Shown in pieces: positions 60,301-64,000 of a stretch of DNA of 64,000 nt. A program made the position numbers and the translations under genes. Origin of the DNA: Lachnospiraceae bacterium (lineage in GTDB: Bacteria; Bacillota; Clostridia; Lachnospirales; Lachnospiraceae). Under the pieces are notes generated by a model. It had not been told where the DNA came from. It ran no database searches and worked only from the letters and a program-made list of their open reading frames with translations. The DNA is taken from NCBI GenBank assembly GCA_910574805.1, contig CAJTCV010000019.1, positions 1-64,000 on the forward strand. The letters are read 5' to 3'. The first letter of the stretch is position 1; each line of letters begins with the position of its first letter.

Positions 60301-60346
60301 TGAGCTGAGAAATACGTGCTGTCAGGAATCAGAAGCGCAGACATGA
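57323..60346 (+). CDS. Very long M56 (BlaR1-like) membrane protease sensor
   Basis: A protein of 1007 residues. The N-terminal helices (about 15-35, 150-172) and zinc protease (HETVH at 228-232; EISCDEAVLR) are as in BlaR1. After a helix near 330-350, about 650 residues face outward: an acidic linker, then repeats with YYYMDGAPLYSDGEALYASV, WHVCRYETDGSGFRWLFDGRI and similar blades that suggest a DUF5050-like propeller (about 380-660), and a C-terminal part with DLDHDGITELAI (calcium-loop-like). No penicillin-binding domain is present. It likely senses an unknown extracellular or wall ligand. Confidence 0.85.
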   Translation: MQGAIFAKILQMSVTGSYSIGVVLAVRLLLMRCGRRYAYQLWLLMFVSLCLPFSLPGNYSLIPGAVAEFSLTDGMPEEEPVQDRTGQETDAVDSEDRQEQPVTLHRLSPAGISTGQVRLVPDGTKSAGQDIIQEAEKAKPAGPDRASYLIWAEKIWFLGLLLLLLYDLFAVYRMYRRCSGYGQPEQREGGWIVEAEGVPSPFLWGMFRPVIYLPSGLEGEERIYILAHETVHRNRGDHLVRLWLLAAASVHWFNPFVWLAYALCCRDMEISCDEAVLRSSGTGIRRSYAESLLKYAAGQNRFLISPPGFGEPSVKLRIKNVLHFRKRSVWISLAAGLCVLGVAAGLLHHPAEEEVLPEEPVREAEPLPEGEEPAVDEKEGLIVNNGGSVICVAGEYYYMDGAPLYSDGEALYASVLDDDGMWHVCRYETDGSGFRWLFDGRIVDSTEYGQILYCMFPSESGSGECPGWYDTQAEQTGRFSGDGAAYLGKYEGFLYISRQEADGLHVGRIREIDRTEMPDLMKEGIPAGEPLAFYADEGGKRLVFAVEASEEDSSRILCYSYETETGGLLSKELTGLPYFAMMDGYVYFQRYRSREDHTLELFRTDYEFTKEEQIGEGLTLLRADGETHTLLAEKRAEHPDYGPVDSLVRVLPDEKREQMLLNMETMLRVDGGEDLNEGDVCLDWEFRKGDRIAYSELNLFGKQIYVTVSHLSGQGEESGASGEVPSENPPEAVHLTISDPGRIGIWFPDELTPGWEDDTWYTEPMVGQPAGMEAEGWDPEHAVDVREHIQELPMEPGASERRNTYLLGETEYWTLYGKGDYRSMLLARNGRYTRISHPYLSGHKISPELMEADLDHDGITELAIRIHIKHGTGCSIDTLLVADFENNGAWVYQFLEEDLREQLMAHITGERTKNGLQAYIDGEPAGAPMEDEEGGRTFQSVNVGQLVDFFFDEAEGKIQVQADLEFWDEDAPGMAGYNNCSITADVVWLEDHFELRNTCCQESEAQT

Positions 60347-60498
60347 GCAAAGTGCCGCAGAAAAACGACCAGATTTTTACATTTTTCACAAACAGGAAAA
60401 AACTGCTGGACGAACTGCTCAATTTGTGAGAAAATAAATACATATGAGGCCTTACCCCTACGGGCCTAATATGATAACTTGAAAGGAGTTTCAAACAA

Positions 60499-61191
60499 AT
60501 GATTTATTCACGTGAAGTAGAAGAAATGTGTCCGGTAGCCCAGGGCGTTCATCACGGCGCTGCTCCGATTCCGGAAGAAGCAAAATGGGTGCAGGCAAAA
60601 GAAGTCAAAGACATCTCCGGCTTTACCCATGGTATCGGCTGGTGTGCTCCGCAGCAGGGTGCCTGCAAGCTGTCTTTGAATGTGAAAGAAGGCGTGATCC
60701 AAGAGGCGCTTATCGAGACTCTTGGATGTTCCGGCATGACCCATTCCGCAGCCATGGCTTCTGAGATTCTTCCCGGCTTAACGGTTCTGGAAGCTCTGAA
60801 CACCGACCTGGTATGTGATGCCATCAATACCGCCATGAGAGAGCTGTTCCTGCAGATCGTCTATGGACGTTCCCAGTCCGCATTTTCCGAGGACGGGCTT
60901 GCAGTAGGCGCAGGTCTTGAGGATCTTGGAAAGGGTCTTCGTTCCCAGATCGGTACCATGTACGGTACACTGGCAAAAGGCCCCCGTTATCTGGAGATGG
61001 CAGAAGGCTATGTCACCGGTATTGCTCTGGATGAGGACAATCAGATTATCGGATATCAGTATGTATCCCTTGGAAAGATGACTGACTTTATCAAAAAGGG
61101 TGATGACCCGAACACTGCATGGGAAAAAGCAAAAGGCCAGTACGGCCGTGTGGCAGATGCGGTTAAGATCATTGACCCGCGTAAAGAGTAA
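60499..61191 (+). CDS. IscU/NifU-like iron-sulfur scaffold protein
   Basis: A protein of 230 residues. The central part (WCAPQQGACKLSLNV, ETLGCSGMTHSAAMASEILPGLTVLEAL, DLVCDAIN) resembles the scaffold fold that carries cysteines for cluster assembly. It is always seen, as far as I recall, beside the GGGtGRT gene in clostridia. AAAGGAG precedes the ATG. Its function is inferred from fold only; the 21-base gap to the next gene suggests an operon. Confidence 0.8.
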   Translation: MIYSREVEEMCPVAQGVHHGAAPIPEEAKWVQAKEVKDISGFTHGIGWCAPQQGACKLSLNVKEGVIQEALIETLGCSGMTHSAAMASEILPGLTVLEALNTDLVCDAINTAMRELFLQIVYGRSQSAFSEDGLAVGAGLEDLGKGLRSQIGTMYGTLAKGPRYLEMAEGYVTGIALDEDNQIIGYQYVSLGKMTDFIKKGDDPNTAWEKAKGQYGRVADAVKIIDPRKE

Positions 61192-61212
61192 TTTCCGAGG
61201 AGGTAGACAAAA

Positions 61213-62223
61213 ATGGCATTATTTGAATCATATGAGAGACGTATTGATAAAATCAACGCTGTGCTGAGCAGCTATGGAATTGCTTCTCTTGAGGAAGCTG
61301 AGAAGATCACCAAAGACGCAGGACTGGATGTGTACGCACAGGTAAAAGGAATCCAGCCGATCTGTTTTGAGAACGCATGCTGGGCTTACATCGTAGGCGC
61401 TGCCATCGCCATCAAGAAGGGCTGCAGAAAAGCAGCAGATGCAGCGGCAGCCATCGGCGAGGGACTTCAGGCATTCTGTATCCCGGGTTCCGTCGCAGAT
61501 ACCCGTAAGGTAGGACTTGGACACGGCAACCTGGGCAAGATGCTTCTGGAAGAGGATACCGACTGTTTCGCATTCCTGGCAGGCCATGAGTCCTTCGCGG
61601 CAGCAGAGGGTGCCATCGGTATTGCAGAGAAAGCGAACAAGGTTCGTCAGAAACCGCTCCGCGTCATCCTGAACGGCCTTGGCAAAGACGCAGCGCAGAT
61701 CATCTCCCGTATCAACGGTTTCACCTATGTGGAGACCGAGTATGATCCGTACACCAACGAAGTGAAGGAAGTATTCCGCAAGTCCTATTCTGAGGGACTT
61801 CGTGCGAAGGTAAACTGCTACGGCGCAAACAGTGTTCCGGAAGGCGTGGCGATCATGTGGAAGGAGAATGTGGACGTGTCCATTACCGGTAACTCCACCA
61901 ACCCGACCCGCTTCCAGCATCCGGTAGCAGGTACCTACAAGAAGGAGAGAAACGAAGCAGGCAAGAAGTATTTCTCTGTTGCATCCGGCGGCGGCACCGG
62001 CCGTACCCTGCATCCGGACAACATGGCAGCAGGACCGGCTTCCTACGGTATGACCGATACCCTGGGACGTATGCACTCTGATGCACAGTTTGCAGGTTCT
62101 TCATCCGTTCCGGCTCATGTGGAAATGATGGGTCTCATCGGTGCTGGAAATAACCCGATGGTTGGTATGACTGTAGCAGTGGCAGTCTCGATTCAGGAAG
62201 CGGCCGAGGCTGGCAAGTTCTAA
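61213..62223 (+). CDS. GGGtGRT protein
   Basis: A protein of 336 residues named for the motif ASGGGTGRTLHPDN (about residues 257-270). It also has PGSVADTRKVGLGHGNLGKML and GLIGAGNNPMVGMTVAVAVSI. The family is of unknown function and largely clostridial. AGGAGG precedes the ATG. The last 11 residues (about QEAAEAGKF) are supplied by an inserted element: the native end, coding for QEAADAGKF, lies displaced at 63913-63945. Confidence 0.93.
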   Translation: MALFESYERRIDKINAVLSSYGIASLEEAEKITKDAGLDVYAQVKGIQPICFENACWAYIVGAAIAIKKGCRKAADAAAAIGEGLQAFCIPGSVADTRKVGLGHGNLGKMLLEEDTDCFAFLAGHESFAAAEGAIGIAEKANKVRQKPLRVILNGLGKDAAQIISRINGFTYVETEYDPYTNEVKEVFRKSYSEGLRAKVNCYGANSVPEGVAIMWKENVDVSITGNSTNPTRFQHPVAGTYKKERNEAGKKYFSVASGGGTGRTLHPDNMAAGPASYGMTDTLGRMHSDAQFAGSSSVPAHVEMMGLIGAGNNPMVGMTVAVAVSIQEAAEAGKF

Positions 62224-62258
62224 ATATATCTTGTGAATTGAAAACGCCGAAAGGCTTG

Positions 62259-62295
62259 AAAGTACCGTAATCTCTAGGGGTTGCGGTACTTTTTT
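62259..62295 (+). terminator. Terminator supplied by the element after the GGGtGRT gene
   Basis: AAAGTACCGTAA (62259-62270) pairs with TTGCGGTACTTT (62281-62292), then TTT. It lies 36 bases after the new stop codon, on the element side of the junction, replacing the native terminator at 63965-63997. Confidence 0.88.
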
Positions 62296-62359
62296 CATGC
62301 CGGGAAGTGAAAACGGAAATTTGCCCTGAGTAGTCGTGAAAAGTGGTAAAAATCGGAGA

Positions 62360-62405
62360 GTAGGACACCGGTAGGTAACAAGTAGGAAACACGGTACAGG
62401 TAACA
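62360..62405 (+). repeat. Four phased 10-base repeats (probable integrase arm sites)
   Basis: GTAGGACACC (62360), GTAGGTAACA (62371), GTAGGAAACA (62382) and ACAGGTAACA (62396) follow one another at 11, 11 and 14 bases. They lie beside the left attachment core, where tyrosine integrases and their helper proteins bind. Confidence 0.65.
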
Positions 62406-62426
62406 GAATTTCAGTAAAAGCAGGCA

Positions 62427-62459
62427 CGAAAAAAGCCGCAGCCACAAGGGTTACGGCAT
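62427..62459 (-). terminator. Terminator of the integrase gene
   Basis: On the minus strand GCCGTAACCC and GGCTGCGGC form a stem with one mismatch, followed by TTTTTTC. It overlaps the stop codon of the integrase gene (62451). Confidence 0.75.
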
Positions 62460-63581
62460 CTTTTCCATTTCCGTCCTCAGCCATTCAATATCACGCTTTG
62501 TATAGGTACCCTCTGTTATGTCCGTGATCTTGTGGCCGACAAGGAGCTTTATCACATATTCATCTACCCCAGCTTTCTTTGCCATAGTGATGAAAGTAGT
62601 ACGGGGATCGTGCGGGCGGTGATCCTCACGCATACCCAGGGCGGTCATAATTTTTGCGAACCGTCCGGCATATTTGTCATAGGTGATAGTCATGCCACCC
62701 TTTACAGCGTCCGGATCGTTAAAGAGATATATGCTGCCGAGACTGATTGCCTGGTCGTAGTTTTTCTGCACAAGGCTTTTTATGCGAGGATGTATAGGCA
62801 CGACACGGTTTTTCCCGGCATCGGTTTTCATTCCCCCGGTAATGTACTGTTCGGAAAGGTTGACATCCTCGATCCTGAGCTTTGCAAGTTCTTGCGGGCG
62901 CCATCCCATGTAGCATTGAATCAGAATCCAGTCCACAAAGCGGAAAGAGTCGATGTTGTTCCAGAGGGTTTCCATTTCCTGGTCGTTGAAATTTATGTGC
63001 CCTCTTGTAGCAGCCTCTTTTTCTTTGATGATGTCATTGGAGAGGTCAAAGGTTCGAGCATAGTTCTTGTCTACCAGCTCATACTCCAGGGCATAATCCA
63101 GCATAAGGTTGAACATGGATTTGATCCTTGCCTTAGTTCCCGGAGAGGCAGGTACCTTATGCCCGGCATCCTTACCACGGGAGGGAATGATATAGCCATC
63201 CTCCATAATGCCCTTGATATGCCTGGCTCGGAGGTCCTTTACACGCATACTGTGGATAGCGTGGCAGTATCTCCAGGCGGCGGTGATGGTTCTGGTGGAC
63301 GATTCGCTTTCCAGGGTAGGGAAGTAGCTTTCCGTCCACTTCTGGTAAAGCTCGGACAGGGTGAGGTTATTGTTCTGGACGTCATAAGGATTGGCCCCGT
63401 ATTCTGCCAATGCCTGAAGAGCCTCTTTTTTTGTCTTGAAGGTTCCTATGGGTACACGGTTCTGTACGCATTTTCCGGTGTGTTCGTCAGTGATCCATCC
63501 GAGGGTGACACGGGCCAGGTATGGTTTGCGTCTGTTTCCGGATAATTTTGTTACACTTCCATAACCGTTTGGCAGTTTCAT
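62451..63581 (-). CDS. int: Tyrosine-type site-specific recombinase
   Basis: A protein of 376 residues. An N-terminal arm-binding region (about 1-70), a SAM-like core-binding domain (about 75-185) and a catalytic domain with R in MGWRPQELAKLR, K in GGMKTDAGKNRVV, H-x-x-R in RPHDPRTTF, H in LLVGHKITD and the nucleophile Tyr in EGTYTKRD. It should catalyse insertion and excision at the GGGtGRT gene end. AAGGAAGTG precedes the ATG at 63581. All catalytic residues are intact, so it is probably active. Confidence 0.93.
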   Translation of the reverse strand: MKLPNGYGSVTKLSGNRRKPYLARVTLGWITDEHTGKCVQNRVPIGTFKTKKEALQALAEYGANPYDVQNNNLTLSELYQKWTESYFPTLESESSTRTITAAWRYCHAIHSMRVKDLRARHIKGIMEDGYIIPSRGKDAGHKVPASPGTKARIKSMFNLMLDYALEYELVDKNYARTFDLSNDIIKEKEAATRGHINFNDQEMETLWNNIDSFRFVDWILIQCYMGWRPQELAKLRIEDVNLSEQYITGGMKTDAGKNRVVPIHPRIKSLVQKNYDQAISLGSIYLFNDPDAVKGGMTITYDKYAGRFAKIMTALGMREDHRPHDPRTTFITMAKKAGVDEYVIKLLVGHKITDITEGTYTKRDIEWLRTEMEKMP

Positions 63582-63903
63582 GGCATCACTTCCTTTACAG
63601 TTTGATAGATTCGATTACCGCGCCGAGTCCGGCATAGTCGGTCTTTACCTAAGCTGTTTTACGAGTATACTGGTTATGCTTATAACGAAGAGAAAACAGT
63701 CTAATAGTTTAAAATGAACAAGTTTTTGTGGAGCTTGACATATTTTTGCTTAGATGTTAAAATCAGATTCATATGGTGTTCCTCACTGACTTTATGCAGT
63801 TTTGCCGGGAGTGGTTTTGGGAAGGTTTCATTTGGAATCATATTCTTTTCGCAAGACCGCTGCAAGACACTTTTTTCTGAAAAAGCCTGAAAATCCGGCA
63901 TCC
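63582..63903. other. Non-coding right half of the integrase element
   Basis: An A/T-rich stretch with no clear gene. On the plus strand there is a strong promoter-like pair, TTGACA (63735-63740), 17 bases, TAAAAT (63758-63763), pointing toward the right attachment site. A 35-codon frame (63773-63880) follows, without a ribosome site. Part of the lost cargo or xis promoter region may lie here. Confidence 0.4.
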
Positions 63904-63945
63904 GCTGTCTCCATTCAGGAAGCAGCAGACGCAGGAAAGTTCTAA
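63904..63945 (+). pseudogene. Displaced native 3' end of the GGGtGRT gene (right attachment site)
   Basis: Codons for AVSIQEAADAGKF and TAA, out of context. Compared with the end now used (AVSIQEAAEAGKF), it shares the core and differs mostly at silent positions. It was cut off from the rest of the gene by the inserted element and is followed by the original terminator. Confidence 0.85.
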
Positions 63946-63964
63946 GAAACATTGTAAATATAAG

Positions 63965-64000
63965 GGCTTTCGCTGACGATAAAAGTCGGCGGAAGCCTTT
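63965..64000 (+). terminator. Native terminator of the GGGtGRT operon
   Basis: GGCTTTCGCTGAC (63965-63977) pairs with GTCGGCGGAAGCC (63985-63997) over 13 bases with two G-T pairs, then TTT at the window edge. It lies 19 bases after the displaced stop codon. Confidence 0.88.

Larger units (their letters stand above)
62191..63923. mobile_element. Integrase-only element inserted in the 3' end of the GGGtGRT gene
   Basis: The 11-base core ATTCAGGAAGC occurs at 62191-62201 inside the GGGtGRT gene and again at 63913-63923, in front of a second, slightly different copy of the gene's last codons. Between the cores are 1.7 kb holding a tyrosine recombinase gene, four phased short repeats and two terminators. 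The left end restores the reading frame, so the host protein stays intact apart from one or two residues. No cargo or excisionase gene is evident, so it is either a deletion remnant of a larger integrative element or a minimal element. Confidence 0.82.

Noticed and set aside
62360-62405. Short CRISPR-like repeats
   Set aside because: Units are 10 bases with a one-turn step and no spacers or cas genes; they fit integrase arm sites.
62532-63545. Plus-strand open frame of 337 codons
   Set aside because: It is antisense to the integrase gene, which has all catalytic residues.

Overview
The window looks like chromosome from a spore-forming, low-GC-lineage Firmicute of the Lachnospiraceae type (Blautia/Mediterraneibacter-like), with base composition near half G+C by eye. 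Support comes from spoIVA, strong AGGAGG-type ribosome sites, a short FtsY without the acidic domain, a GGGtGRT-protein locus, a LevelC-GCAxxG-C-C redox protein and the Firmicute block plsX-acpP-rnc-smc-ftsY. I see no rRNA, tRNA or CRISPR array.

Layout. (1) 1-4.7 kb: a beta-glucoside operon (EIIBCA PTS permease, GH1 6-phospho-beta-glucosidase, BglG/LicT antiterminator) behind an RNA antiterminator/terminator switch that the last gene should read. (2) 4.8-9.5 kb: a tRNA-editing protein, small poorly known genes (one DUF6882-like, one ACT-domain), and on the minus strand an ECF sigma factor with a membrane anti-sigma-like protein, behind a probable self-recognised ECF promoter. (3) 9.7-18.9 kb: an accessory patch with an Rpn-type nuclease, two uncharacterised genes (one with an Imm26-like domain), a truncated and frameshifted AlbA/HATPase regulator, a 1730-residue DUF4132 protein and a Uma2-family nuclease. 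(4) 19-24.6 kb: LytTR regulator, DUF3021 membrane protein, ABC exporter half-transporter, then a BlaI/M56 (BlaR1-like) signalling pair with a large dyad operator and a 72-bp duplicated leader. (5) 24.6-36.6 kb: MBL hydrolase, a probable Re-citrate synthase/GntR/isocitrate dehydrogenase module for 2-oxoglutarate synthesis, spoIVA, UlaG-like MBL protein, RNase HI, a lipoprotein polysaccharide deacetylase, alaS and a small membrane protein. (6) 36.7-50 kb: rpmF, then a YesN/YesM-type two-component system plus a GlcNAc/glucose-family PTS operon lying between rpmF and plsX-acpP-rnc-smc-ftsY. (7) 50-54.4 kb: threonine dehydratase, C-GCAxxG-C-C protein, homoserine dehydrogenase, thioredoxin, TtcA-like tRNA thiolase. 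(8) 54.4-60.4 kb: an OmpR-type two-component system and a second BlaI/M56 pair whose M56 protein has a very long extracytoplasmic sensor region. (9) 60.5-64 kb: an IscU/NifU-like scaffold gene and the GGGtGRT gene, whose 3' end is occupied by a 1.7-kb integrase-only element. The element restores the reading frame and leaves a displaced copy of the original 3' end and terminator at 63.9-64.0 kb.

How it works together: the two sugar PTS loci each have a dedicated regulator (RNA antiterminator; two-component AraC-type). The Re-citrate synthase/IDH module and the homoserine/threonine genes feed amino-acid synthesis. Five regulatory cassettes (ECF/anti-sigma, LytTR/DUF3021, two BlaI/M56 pairs, OmpR/HK) suggest strong cell-envelope stress sensing. 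The clearest structural novelty is the solo-integrase element in the GGGtGRT gene; the most open functional questions are the scaffold-GGGtGRT pair and the Imm26/DUF4132 patch.
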